Positions 32,761 through 41,723 of a DNA stretch of 64,000 nt are shown piece after piece. The stretch is taken from NCBI GenBank assembly GCA_965238045.1, contig CBDEGU010000008.1, forward strand, positions 372,001 to 436,000, in the 5' to 3' direction. Numbering within the stretch: position 1 is the first letter of the stretch; the number at the start of each line of letters is the position of its first letter. The notes beneath the pieces were generated by a model. That model did not search any database, was not told where the DNA came from, and saw only the letters and a list, made by a program, of their open reading frames with translations. A program made the position numbers and the translations under genes. The stretch comes from CBDEGU01 sp965238045 (GTDB lineage: Bacteria; Acidobacteriota; Terriglobia; Bryobacterales; UBA6623).

Positions 32761-34854
32761 CTACTCCACAAAATCGACGTAGCCGTGTTTCTTGAGGAAC
32801 CGGAAGTAGGCGACGAAATCCAGCGTTGAGGGGCCGAGTTCGAGTTCTGTCAAGCGGATGACCTCCGCCAGGTTGCGTTTTCCGTCCGACCAGTAGAGCG
32901 CCGAGACGTGCGGCCCCCACCAGCCAGCAAAAGAGAAGCCCCGCCGCTGGCCGGCCGGCACTTCCTCGAGGATGACCAGGCCGGGGCGCTTTCTCTTGAC
33001 GATGATCTGGCGCGCTTCTTCCATGCGCGGGTCGGGCGGCGCGATGGCAATGATCAGTTGCGCCAGGCCGAGTTCCCGCGCCCGGCGATTGGCCGCGAGT
33101 CCCAGGCGCTGGGCTTGCTGGGTGCCGAAGCGATCGAGGCGGGCCACGATCGGTTCCAGGGAATGACGGAGATTGTCGCGGCGCCGGGCGGGCACGAGCC
33201 GTTGCACCGAGAGAATAGCCTGCGTTTCCCGCCCAACCGAGTACTCGATCCGCTCAACGGCGCGGTGGAGCTGATGGGTGAGCGCCGTGCCGGTGGCAGC
33301 CTTCTCGATTTCGCGCAACGCGGCATCGTAGGATTTGAGCACGTTTCCATAGCCTTGCGTCAGACCCGCATCGGCCAGCCAGAGGGCGTCGCTCTCGCCG
33401 GCCGTCGCCAGCGTGTAGAGATACGCCGCCGCGACGGCGGCGACATCCCGCAAGGAGCGCGAGTCGACCCGCTCGGGCGTATCCTCGCTGTTGTGATGAG
33501 TATGGACGCCGCTGCCGGCATAGAGCCAGGCAGTGGGGATATTGACCGAGGGTTCGCCCAGGTAGTTGTCGGTGCCGGCCATGTAGGGCTTGAAACGCCA
33601 GGGGCGGGGCGGTTCCAGACGGTCGAAATACGAACCGGCAACGCGGACAATGAGCACATCGGTATAGGACTTCCCGGCAGCCGGATTGCCGTAGTAGGTG
33701 TACTCGGTGCCGGCCATTTCGTAGGGGCCGGCGGGCGTGTCCATGCATACCGCCCCGACGGTGCGCTTGACTCTCTCCGGGTTTGACTGGATGTAATGCA
33801 TCGACCCATACATCTCGCCCAGCGCCAGCATGCGGATGCCGCGTTTGGGTTTGGGCAAGCGGCCGCCGCCGATCAATCGCTGGAGCAGGGCCATCGCCTC
33901 GGTGATGGCGGCGATGCCGGTGGCGTTGTCCTGCGCGCCGGGTTCGGAAGTGTGCCCCAGGATCAGCACCTCTTCGGGGCCGGAGCCTTCGATGAGGCCG
34001 GTGACGTAGGGATAGTCGCCGTCGTAGTAGCGGCTACCGACTTTGGCCCGCAGACGGACCTTGCCCTTCTTGAGGAGCCCTCGCAAATAGCCGGACTGGC
34101 TGGGCGAAATAGAAAACGACAGCAGCGGGGTGCTGGTCTTGATGAAAGCCCAGCCGGTGTCACCCCAGGCGTTGATCCACTGATGGCCGTGTTTGAGACT
34201 GGTGTTTTCGGTGAAAGTGTTGATCGCGCCCAGAGCGCCGGCTTTCACCAGACGCGCCTTGAATCCGGCCGGGTTGCTCGAAGTCAGAACGAGTTTTCCC
34301 TTCAGGTCGAGCTTGGCGAAAGTCGCGGCCGAGGGGTCGGGCAGGACGACGACTTCGGCCTCGACGCCCTCGGGCGGCGTGGGACCGCTCCACATTCCGA
34401 GCGAGGCTGGAATTTTCTGGTAATCAGCGAGGCGGCGGAATTCCGGAGCCGGTTCGGGGTCGATGATCTCGAGCGTCGCCTGTTTGACGTCCCAGGCTTG
34501 CGGAATCGTCCAGTAGCCGACCTTGGTGGTCCCATCGGCCGGTGTGTGAATCACCTCGACCTGACTAAGCCCGATGGATTTCAGTCGCGTCTCGATATTG
34601 CGGGCGGTCTCCCCGAACTTGGGGAAGGTGAACCAGCGATCGGTCTCCCAAATCTCGCGCATCCAGGTCATGGCCTCGTCCGGACGCACTTCGTTCTTGA
34701 TGTCGTCGACGAGTGCGTCGAGCTTGCGGTCCGAAGCCCGGACCTCGGCGGTGCACAGCAGGGCCAGGCAGAAAGGCAGACTGAGCGGCAGGAAGAGAGA
34801 GGCGAGCGCCGCAACCGGACTGAGACGCTTGCGTAGCATCATTGCGCGATTCAT
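32761..34854 (-). CDS. Secreted M28-family-like zinc peptidase with PA-type insert
   Basis: 697 residues. Signal peptide (LASLFLPLSLPFCLALLCTAEVRA). The middle holds a protease-associated-like segment (LKGKLVLTSSNPAGFKARLVKAGALGAINTF). The M28-like metal motifs are ILGHTSEPGAQDNATG (His, Asp), MLALGEMYGS (Glu region), GTDNYLGEPSVNIPTAW (Asp) and THHNSEDTPERVD (His). A C-terminal portion of about 150 residues has no recognised fold and ends FLKKHGYVDF, like a small winged-helix end. Probable periplasmic or extracellular aminopeptidase. The EE pair of classic M28 enzymes reads GE, so activity should not be taken for granted. Followed by two other secreted-protein genes on the same strand. Confidence 0.78.
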   Translation of the reverse strand: MNRAMMLRKRLSPVAALASLFLPLSLPFCLALLCTAEVRASDRKLDALVDDIKNEVRPDEAMTWMREIWETDRWFTFPKFGETARNIETRLKSIGLSQVEVIHTPADGTTKVGYWTIPQAWDVKQATLEIIDPEPAPEFRRLADYQKIPASLGMWSGPTPPEGVEAEVVVLPDPSAATFAKLDLKGKLVLTSSNPAGFKARLVKAGALGAINTFTENTSLKHGHQWINAWGDTGWAFIKTSTPLLSFSISPSQSGYLRGLLKKGKVRLRAKVGSRYYDGDYPYVTGLIEGSGPEEVLILGHTSEPGAQDNATGIAAITEAMALLQRLIGGGRLPKPKRGIRMLALGEMYGSMHYIQSNPERVKRTVGAVCMDTPAGPYEMAGTEYTYYGNPAAGKSYTDVLIVRVAGSYFDRLEPPRPWRFKPYMAGTDNYLGEPSVNIPTAWLYAGSGVHTHHNSEDTPERVDSRSLRDVAAVAAAYLYTLATAGESDALWLADAGLTQGYGNVLKSYDAALREIEKAATGTALTHQLHRAVERIEYSVGRETQAILSVQRLVPARRRDNLRHSLEPIVARLDRFGTQQAQRLGLAANRRARELGLAQLIIAIAPPDPRMEEARQIIVKRKRPGLVILEEVPAGQRRGFSFAGWWGPHVSALYWSDGKRNLAEVIRLTELELGPSTLDFVAYFRFLKKHGYVDFVE

Positions 34855-34861
34855 GGTTTTC

Positions 34862-36028
34862 CTAACGGTAGCGAAAGGCCCAGACCTCGATTCTCTCGCC
34901 CGACTCGGGGCCCTTTTCGAAATGGAGAAAAACTTTATGGCCGGGGTCGTACTGCATCAGATAGTTCATTCCGTAAAGCGGCGGAGACTTGATGGTCAGC
35001 CGCTCCCACGCCCGGCCCTTGGAGTGATACAAGAACGTGACCGCCTTACCGGTTGGGTTGTGATATTGGTTTGGGTGGTCGTTGGCCAGATACATCATTA
35101 CGGCGTTGCTGGTGTCGAAAGCGATAGCCGCTCCGTTCGCGGCCAGGCATGTTCCCTTGACGGTGAGTTGCTCCCAGCTTTGGCTCTCAGGGTTATAGGA
35201 GAGCAGATCGCCGCTGCCCTTGTTGTTTCCCAGCAGGAGCATGCGGCCGGCTCGTATGTCGTAGACAGTGCTAAGATGCCACCCCGGCGCGGTCGCCGCT
35301 TCCGCGGTCCGCCACTTGCCGGCTTTACGGTCGAAATGATAGGTGGCGCCGCCGTTGTGGCCGATCAATTGGCGGCGGCGCGGGTCCCACGCCATGGTGG
35401 CGGTGAACAGGCGCGGCGCGTTGGTCGCAAGGCGGGACCAGCGCTTGTTGACCGGATCGTATTCCCAGTGCGAGGGCTGGAGCTTCTTGTACCAGTCGCC
35501 TTGGAACATCAGGAAGCGCTTTTCGGGTTCGAAGCGAGTGTGTCCGGGATGGCTTAGGACCACGACGCGTTGGACCGTCGGGTCCCAGACGACGGCGTCG
35601 AAGGTATGCATGGCCCAGGGACGCGCGGTATTTGTCTCTGCTTGATGGTTGGCGGCGATGCGGTAGGACGATTTCGGGTCCTGCTCGTAGTCCTGATTCC
35701 AGGTGAGCGTATCGAGGTTCAGCCGGTGGAAGGCGTTAGGTTCGCCTTTTTCAAGATCAGTCGGCCAGTGGGTGTCGGAGCCGAAGAAATAGACTTCGCG
35801 GCGCTCCGGCGCGATCGTTCCTCCGCCATGGAACACCTTGGGCGCTGGAGTTCCCTTGGTTGGCACGCGGAGCCAGCGTCCGGCAGGCATGGCGGCCCAA
35901 TCAAATGTCTGGGCGAAAATCTCGGCGCGGGCGGCGGTGCAGAACAGAAGCAGAACAACAAGCAGACGGCCTATATTTTGGTCTCCGGCCCTTGAGACGG
36001 GGGAGGTTGCGGTTCCGGCGGAGTGCAT
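34862..36028 (-). CDS. Secreted beta-propeller (Kelch/galactose-oxidase-like) protein
   Basis: 388 residues. An N-terminal hydrophobic segment (RLLVVLLLFCTAARA) is a signal peptide. The body has repeated blades of the form xxVVWDPTVQRVVVLSH, TMAWDPRRRQLIGHNG, TVYDIRAGRMLLLGNN and AIAFDTSNAVMMYLAN, as in Kelch-like propellers. No catalytic residues can be assigned. It starts 17 bases after the transglutaminase-like gene and ends 7 bases before the M28 gene, so the three are very likely one operon of exported proteins, first transglutaminase-like, then propeller, then peptidase. Confidence 0.75.
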   Translation of the reverse strand: MHSAGTATSPVSRAGDQNIGRLLVVLLLFCTAARAEIFAQTFDWAAMPAGRWLRVPTKGTPAPKVFHGGGTIAPERREVYFFGSDTHWPTDLEKGEPNAFHRLNLDTLTWNQDYEQDPKSSYRIAANHQAETNTARPWAMHTFDAVVWDPTVQRVVVLSHPGHTRFEPEKRFLMFQGDWYKKLQPSHWEYDPVNKRWSRLATNAPRLFTATMAWDPRRRQLIGHNGGATYHFDRKAGKWRTAEAATAPGWHLSTVYDIRAGRMLLLGNNKGSGDLLSYNPESQSWEQLTVKGTCLAANGAAIAFDTSNAVMMYLANDHPNQYHNPTGKAVTFLYHSKGRAWERLTIKSPPLYGMNYLMQYDPGHKVFLHFEKGPESGERIEVWAFRYR

Positions 36029-36045
36029 AGTCAGCGCAGTGCGTG

Positions 36046-37779
36046 CTAGTAGGCAATCGCCAGGGAGTTGCAGCGGATCAGGCCGGGCGCATCTAGCTCG
36101 TAGACGGCTTCGTCGCGGCTGAAATCAGCGGGCCTGAGAATCTTCTCGTGCGACTTCTCGCCGCTGGCGGTTTGATAGCGGTAGGTCACGCGGATCGGCG
36201 CTTGCACGTTCGCCGCATCCGCGACCTTGAAGCGGATCCGATTCTTGCCCTCGAAGATACGCGGAATCGACATGATGCCGTTCTCGAAATGGGAGGTGAA
36301 CCGCAGGGACTTCAGGCCCGTCGCGATGCCGGCGGAGGGATTCTTCTTGACCGTTACGCGGACCTGAAAACGGTAAACCCCGTGCAGGCTCGGTTTTCCC
36401 TTGGCGGCTTGCTCACGATGCAAGACAGCCTCGAACGCTCCCGGCCCCAGGTGAATATCCTGCCAGGCCGACCAGCGATCGCCCTCGGATGCGAAGCTGA
36501 TTTTCGAATGCAGGGACCGAAATTCGATCTTGACGTCATCGGCCGATCCCATCAGTTCGCCGTTCAAAACGCCGTCGACCAGGATGTAGGGAGAGTAGAA
36601 GTCGAACGTCGCCGCACCGCCCGATTGCGCGTCCCGGGGCCGCAAATAGGGCGCTGTGGCGGCGTGCACCAGATCCGAGTCCGCGGTCAGCGCCGAAAGA
36701 AACTCCGCCTTCGGCGGGTCGGGCGCATAGGTAAGCCGCCCCCAGGCTTGCCCGATCGTCTTGCCTCCGCGCACTTGTTCGTTGTATCCCTCGCTGGAGG
36801 GTACGCGCGACAGGTACGGTTTCGCGATCTTGTAGTTCGGGTCGTACTTGGGCCAATTGCCGTCAAGCATCGTCTCGGTCACGCGGTAGAAACGCCCGGC
36901 CGGCAGGAAGGGTTCTTCCCTCTGTGCTTTGGGATGTTCGGGCACATAGAACTTGCGAGCCGACCCGTCCCGAAAACGCTCGATCGTCATGCCCTGGGGC
37001 AGACGGAACGACATGTCGTGAAACTTCGTGCCGAGTTCGTAGTGGCTGTCGCCGAAAACGGTTTCGATCTTCGCGCCCGAGTCTCGCCAGGCGGTTTCGC
37101 TTTTCTTGTAGTCGGGCTCGATCAAGAAAGCGCGATCCCATTCGCGTCCGAAGAATTCAAAGAAAGGGGCGCTGCGATGCTTATAGGTCTTGTTCTTGCG
37201 GATGTTCTCGTCCTCGCCGACACCATCCCAGTCGAGGACCCGGGCGCCGGGAGCGTCGCCCTCGACGAGATAGTAGCCGTAGCGGGGATCGAAAGCGCCC
37301 CACTTGCCGTCGAGGCGCAGGCGGTACATGGTGTGGTAGCCGCCGTTTTCGTGCTGCACGCAGACGCGTTCCGCGGCGGTGCGGTCCTGCTTGTACTCAC
37401 TCCAGGCCGAGTCGGCGATGCGGCTCGAGGTATCGCAGTAGCCCCAGCCGTAGACGAAGAGATTCTTATGAGCGTCGGTAACGTAACGCTCCTGGTGGTA
37501 GGGGCCCTCGTAGGCCTGGATCATCCCCCCGGTCGCCATGCGTGAGAAGAGCCGCAACCAGCGGAAGAAGGCCTTGCCCTGGGCATTCTCGGAGGCGTTT
37601 TCCAGCCCTTCGATGCGCATGACGTCTTGCGTCCAAGTGCGCAGATCGGTGCTCGAGGGCCAGCGCTCACTGACGACGAGCGGGCCGCAGATCGCGCTAT
37701 GCTGAGAGCGATCAGAAGCGGAAGATGGGTTTGGAAGGAATGACAGACAGGCGAGCAGGCAAAGAGCAAATCGGGCCAT
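36046..37779 (-). CDS. Secreted transglutaminase-like protein
   Basis: 577 residues from ATG 37779, preferred because it directly precedes a signal peptide (MARFALCLLACLSFLPNPSSA) and has AGGTG six bases upstream; a longer frame to 37848 is possible. Residues about 100-180 carry YGWGYCDTSSRIADSAW, GGYHTMYRLRLDGKWGAFDP, which give a Cys-His-Asp triad in the order and spacing of transglutaminase-like cysteine proteins. The rest is beta-rich and includes YKIAKPYLSRVPSS and a C-terminal sugar-binding-like beta sandwich. Probably a peptidase, peptide N-glycanase-like or cross-linking enzyme of the periplasm; substrate unknown. First gene of the three-gene secreted cluster. Confidence 0.7.
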   Translation of the reverse strand: MARFALCLLACLSFLPNPSSASDRSQHSAICGPLVVSERWPSSTDLRTWTQDVMRIEGLENASENAQGKAFFRWLRLFSRMATGGMIQAYEGPYHQERYVTDAHKNLFVYGWGYCDTSSRIADSAWSEYKQDRTAAERVCVQHENGGYHTMYRLRLDGKWGAFDPRYGYYLVEGDAPGARVLDWDGVGEDENIRKNKTYKHRSAPFFEFFGREWDRAFLIEPDYKKSETAWRDSGAKIETVFGDSHYELGTKFHDMSFRLPQGMTIERFRDGSARKFYVPEHPKAQREEPFLPAGRFYRVTETMLDGNWPKYDPNYKIAKPYLSRVPSSEGYNEQVRGGKTIGQAWGRLTYAPDPPKAEFLSALTADSDLVHAATAPYLRPRDAQSGGAATFDFYSPYILVDGVLNGELMGSADDVKIEFRSLHSKISFASEGDRWSAWQDIHLGPGAFEAVLHREQAAKGKPSLHGVYRFQVRVTVKKNPSAGIATGLKSLRFTSHFENGIMSIPRIFEGKNRIRFKVADAANVQAPIRVTYRYQTASGEKSHEKILRPADFSRDEAVYELDAPGLIRCNSLAIAY

Positions 37780-37938
37780 TTGGGACACCTGGTCCCATGC
37801 TACCAGGTGTTCTATGGAGCCTGGTTGCCTGTCGCCAGCCGTTGCCATCCGAGGTCCGGCAAAATTCTTCTCGACCGCGATTTTAGGAGAGGTTTCTTAT
37901 CGACGCGAGAAAAGATTGAAACTTTTGTAAACTATTTC

Positions 37939-38005
37939 ACGTCTTTCTACGTCTAACATTGTTGTAGTGCAGTTAGGCCGGTGTAGTGAACCCGGTGCAG
38001 TGAAC
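37939..38005 (+). promoter_or_regulatory. Direct-repeat control region upstream of the adaptor operon
   Basis: Two adjacent 14-bp direct repeats CCGGTGTAGTGAAC and CCGGTGCAGTGAAC (37978-37991, 37992-38005), preceded by two ACGTCT copies ten bases apart (37939, 37949) and an AT-rich stretch. The gap (37780-38060) separates divergent transcription units, so this is a probable operator/promoter zone, likely for the efflux-type operon starting at 38061. Confidence 0.45.
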
Positions 38006-38060
38006 TGGGGTGTCGTCTCACCGTTAAAAGAGCGGTCCCATCCCATGGCGATCGGCTGCC

Positions 38061-39097
38061 ATGCCGTTGTCGGTGGTGTTGCTCGTTCTTTTCGTCCTCT
38101 CCTGTAGCCGCGGCATCCCTCCAACAGTGCAGGCGGCCGAAGCCGATTCGGCGGAGAGACAGCAGCCCGACCCCGACGAATCCCCGACGGCGCTCCGCCA
38201 GGTCCGTACTACGGGTACGGTGCATGCCGTCCGGGTTCTGATCGTCAAGGTGCCGCGGATCTCAGGGCGGCAGAGCCGCTTGACCCTTACCAAGCTGGCC
38301 CCCAACGGCAGCACGGTCGGCGAGGGCGACATCCTTGCCGAGTTTGACCGCACCCAGCAATTCGACGCAGAGCGGGAAGCCGAGGCGAAATACGAGGATT
38401 TGGGTCATCAGGTCGAACAAAAATTCGCCGAGAACCGGGCCGAGGTGGAAAAGCGGCTGATGGCTATAGAAGAGGCCGCGGCGGATCTCGCGAAAGCACG
38501 GATTCAGCTTCGCAAGGGGCCGGTGCTCAGCGAAATCGAGCGCCTCAAGGCCGAGGTTTCGGCCGCCGGCGCGGAGACCCGCGTAGAAAGTCTAAATAAG
38601 TCGCACCGCCACCATGAGGAGGCCGAAGCCGCGGCCCTGCGCATTCTCGAACTCCAGCGCGACCGCCAGAAGGTTGCGCTCGAGCGCGCGGTTCACAACA
38701 TCGAAAGACTTCAGCTTCGGGCTCCGCATGGCGGCATGGTGGCGCTGTCGCCGATCTGGCGCAACGGATCGATCGGGCATGCCCAAGAGGGAGACCAGAT
38801 CTGGAGAGGCCGGGTCATTCTGCGGATTTTTGACCCAACCGAAATGGAGCTGCATGCCTATGTCGCCGAAACCGACGGCGCGACGCTCGAGCCCGGCCGG
38901 CGGGCCGAAGTGATTCTTGATGCCTACCCTGACCTCAGGCTGACCGCGCGCCTCGTAACCGTGAGTCCGGTGGCCGCGTCGGCGATGGGCAGCCCGATCA
39001 AGGCCTTCTTTGCGCGCTTCCGCTTGGACCAGACCCATCCCAACCTGCTGCCAGCCTTTCGGCCGCCGTGACGATCCTGGCCGAGGATGAATCATGA
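38061..39097 (+). pseudogene. HlyD/MacA-like periplasmic adaptor, frameshifted near its end (adaptor 1)
   Basis: The uninterrupted frame gives 336 residues ending LPAFRPP at 39071. It starts with a lipoprotein-like signal (MPLSVVLLVLFVLSCSRG), then a lipoyl/barrel-sandwich half, a long helical hairpin (residues 95-200) and the second half (LRAPHGGMVALSPIWRNG). Inserting one base at about 39052 gives the family-like tail LPSLSAAVTILAEDES with a stop at 39095-39097, which overlaps the ATG of adaptor 2 as ATGA, exactly like the other junctions of this operon. So a one-base deletion (or sequencing error) seems to have removed the last nine native residues. Function may survive because only the tail is changed. 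Confidence 0.7.
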
Positions 39098-40449
39098 AGA
39101 AGCGAGGCAGCGAGGCGGCCGAGCTCCCAGCCCATGCCCAGAGCCCAGAAGAGACCACAGCAGCGCGGCCGCCCGGACCCAGGCTGGCGCAACGGCCCGG
39201 CCGGCCCGCCCGCCGGTCTTTCGAGACCGTCGTGACCGTGGCGGTCGTGCTCATCAGCCTCGGCATCGCCGCGGTGGGTTTCGACTACTTGCGCGGCACC
39301 ACTTCGGCCTCCCGTCTTCCGACCGCCGAGATCCGATCGGGAGAGTTCCTCGAAGTGGTCCGCTGCAGGGGACTGCTGCAAGCCCGCGGTTCGGCACAAG
39401 TTGTAGCGCCGGTCAATGTTCCCCAGTTGCGCATGGTGTGGCTGGCGGGGGCGGGCGAGCCCGTCGAGGCCGGACGGCCGATTGTTCGCTTTGATCCAAG
39501 CAGCGCGCAAAAGGAGCTTGACGAAAAACAGGCCGCTCTCGAGCAAGCCAAGGCAACGCTGGAACAAGCCGTTGCACAGGCCCGCATCACCGCCGAGCAA
39601 GATCACTTGGATCTCGCCACTGCCGGTTACGAAGTGGAACGAGCCCGGCTGGAGGTTTCCAAGTCAGAGATCCTCAGCGTGATGCAGGGCGGGGAAAAGC
39701 AAATTGAACTGAAACTCGCGGAACAAAAACTGCGCGTACAGCAAGCAACCGTCAAGCTGCACGAGGCATCGGATCAGGCCAAGCTTTCATCGCTGACCCG
39801 TGTGCTGAAACAGGCGCAATTCGATGTTGAACTCAGGGAGGATCGCCTTACCCGGATGGAACTCAAGGCGCCGGGAAATGGCATCGTGGAGTATCTTTTG
39901 AATACTTCGCAGGGATGGATAAACGCCAAGCCGTTCAAGGTGGGCGACCAGGTTTGGCCCGGCGCGGCGATTGCGCAAATCCCTGATCTCGACACACTGG
40001 AGATGGAGGGAAAACTCGATGAGATCGATCGCGGCAAAGTGAAGGCCGGCGCCGAAGTGAGCGTCCGTATCGATTCCCTGCCGGAACTGCGGCTGCGGGC
40101 GACTCTCGATGCGATCTCACCCCTTACGCAGCGAGGGTTTGAGTGGCCGCCCACGCGCACCTTTCGGGGCTATGCACCGATTCACGACCGCGATCCGAGA
40201 TTGCGGCCCGCCATGAACGGTTCCATGGACATCGTGGTCAAGCGTTTCGATAATGTAACCAGCGTGCCCTCCAGAGCGGTTTTTTCGCGCCATGGCAAGC
40301 CGGTGGTCTATCTCGCCGAGGGTGACTCGTATCGCCGGGTGGAGGTAGCCATCTTGGCCCGGAATCCCGACGAAACCGCGATTCAAGGCGTGCCCGCTGG
40401 CGGCGCGGTCGCGCTGACCGAGCCTCCCATGGAGCATCTGACACCGTGA
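39094..40449 (+). CDS. HlyD-family periplasmic adaptor (adaptor 2)
   Basis: 451 residues. Cytoplasmic basic N-terminus, one membrane anchor (VVTVAVVLISLGIAAVGF, about residues 45-62), then barrel-sandwich (VVAPVNVPQLRMVWLAGAGEPVEAGRPI), a coiled-coil hairpin of about 120 residues (ALEQAKATLEQAVAQ), and a beta-barrel (GAEVSVRIDSLPELRLRATL). Such proteins bridge an inner-membrane transporter and an outer-membrane channel. Starts with ATG overlapping the adaptor 1 end and ends overlapping adaptor 3 (GTGA). Confidence 0.88.
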   Translation: MKKRGSEAAELPAHAQSPEETTAARPPGPRLAQRPGRPARRSFETVVTVAVVLISLGIAAVGFDYLRGTTSASRLPTAEIRSGEFLEVVRCRGLLQARGSAQVVAPVNVPQLRMVWLAGAGEPVEAGRPIVRFDPSSAQKELDEKQAALEQAKATLEQAVAQARITAEQDHLDLATAGYEVERARLEVSKSEILSVMQGGEKQIELKLAEQKLRVQQATVKLHEASDQAKLSSLTRVLKQAQFDVELREDRLTRMELKAPGNGIVEYLLNTSQGWINAKPFKVGDQVWPGAAIAQIPDLDTLEMEGKLDEIDRGKVKAGAEVSVRIDSLPELRLRATLDAISPLTQRGFEWPPTRTFRGYAPIHDRDPRLRPAMNGSMDIVVKRFDNVTSVPSRAVFSRHGKPVVYLAEGDSYRRVEVAILARNPDETAIQGVPAGGAVALTEPPMEHLTP

Positions 40450-41723
40450 ATCTCAAACTTCTCCTGGCCATACCCCTCACGGTCGGTGCGGCGACGCTCG
40501 CGGCTTGGGGCATTCTGGGCATCTACGAGGAAGTGAGTCCTGGCGAAGGAGCGATGTCAATTCCAACGACCCGTGTCCGGAAGGGCGATGTCACCTTCGA
40601 GGTCGCGGCGAAAGGCGAGTTGCAGGGCGTCAAGTCCGAGATGCTGCCCGCCCCGATGATCGGTACCAGCGAGTTGGTCATCACGGATCTGCGTGAGCCC
40701 GGCGAGATCGTTCAGGCCGGAGATGTCGTTGTGGAATTCGATACAACCGAACAGACATTTACCCTCCGCGAGGCTCAGGCCGATCTGGCCGAGGCCCAGC
40801 AGCATCTCGTTCAAGCCAGGGCGGACAGCCAGGCCAAGGAAGAAGAGGCTCGCTATTTGCTGATGAAAGCCGAGACCGATTTGCGAATCGCCGAACTCGA
40901 TGCCCGTCAGAATGAGATGCTCGCGGCGATCGCCGCCCGCCAGAACATTCTGGCGGTGGAGGCGGCGCGCGACCGGCTCAGCAAACTTCGCGAGGATCTC
41001 ACCAACCGCAAAGCGAGCACCGAGGCTGGTGTGGCGATCCAGGAAGCGGCCGTAAAGAAAGCAGAAGTCCAGGCCGAGACCGCCCAGCGCAATATTGACT
41101 TGATGACGTTGCGGACGAGCGCGGGCGGTTATGTATCCATTCAGGGAAACAGAAGCTCGGGTTCGTGGGGAACGCATCTGCCGAGCTTTCAGGTTGGCGA
41201 CACCGCCCGGCCCGGCATGGCGGTGGCGCAGATTCCCGACATGAACCACTTACAGGTCTCGGCGCGCATTGGGGAACTCGACCGCGGCCACCTGGAAATC
41301 GGCCAGTCATCGCGGATCACGGTTGCAGCACTTCCCGGCGAATCCTACAGCGGGACTATCCAGAACATTGGGGGGACGACCGGACCGTTCTGGGATCGCC
41401 GCTTCGAGTGCAAGATTTCCCTCGATGATCCCACCCCAGAGCTTCGCCCAGGCATGAGTGTGCGGCTGGTCATCACGACGTCGGTGGTCAATGACGTGCT
41501 GTGGCTTCCGTCGCAAGCATTGTTTGAAAGCGATGGCCGCACGTTTGTCTACTTGCGGAGCCGCGACGGCTTTTCGCGGCAGGATGTCGAGCTGGCCCGG
41601 GGAAGCGCGAGTCAGGCAGTCATCACCGGGCTTGAGGAGGGCCAGCTTGTGGCCATGGCCGATCCAACCCAGTTCGCCACGCAAGAGGGCGCGCGGGGAT
41701 CGCTTGCGATGCCGAAACCATGA
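40446..41723 (+). CDS. Efflux periplasmic adaptor (adaptor 3)
   Basis: 425 residues, GTG start overlapping the previous stop. Membrane anchor LLLAIPLTVGAATLAAWGILG, then barrel-sandwich (GEIVQAGDVVVEFDTTEQ), long coiled coil (residues 105-215), and a barrel with GESYSGTIQNIGGTTGPFWD and the final ELRPGMSVRLVI segment that is intact in contrast to adaptor 1. It ends in an ATGA overlap with the permease, so it is probably the adaptor that physically pairs with it. Confidence 0.88.
   Translation: MNLKLLLAIPLTVGAATLAAWGILGIYEEVSPGEGAMSIPTTRVRKGDVTFEVAAKGELQGVKSEMLPAPMIGTSELVITDLREPGEIVQAGDVVVEFDTTEQTFTLREAQADLAEAQQHLVQARADSQAKEEEARYLLMKAETDLRIAELDARQNEMLAAIAARQNILAVEAARDRLSKLREDLTNRKASTEAGVAIQEAAVKKAEVQAETAQRNIDLMTLRTSAGGYVSIQGNRSSGSWGTHLPSFQVGDTARPGMAVAQIPDMNHLQVSARIGELDRGHLEIGQSSRITVAALPGESYSGTIQNIGGTTGPFWDRRFECKISLDDPTPELRPGMSVRLVITTSVVNDVLWLPSQALFESDGRTFVYLRSRDGFSRQDVELARGSASQAVITGLEEGQLVAMADPTQFATQEGARGSLAMPKP

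Noticed and set aside
36148..37545. 465-codon plus-strand frame opposite the transglutaminase-like gene
   Set aside because: Low-complexity composition typical of antisense reading; the minus-strand protein has a signal peptide and a plausible triad.
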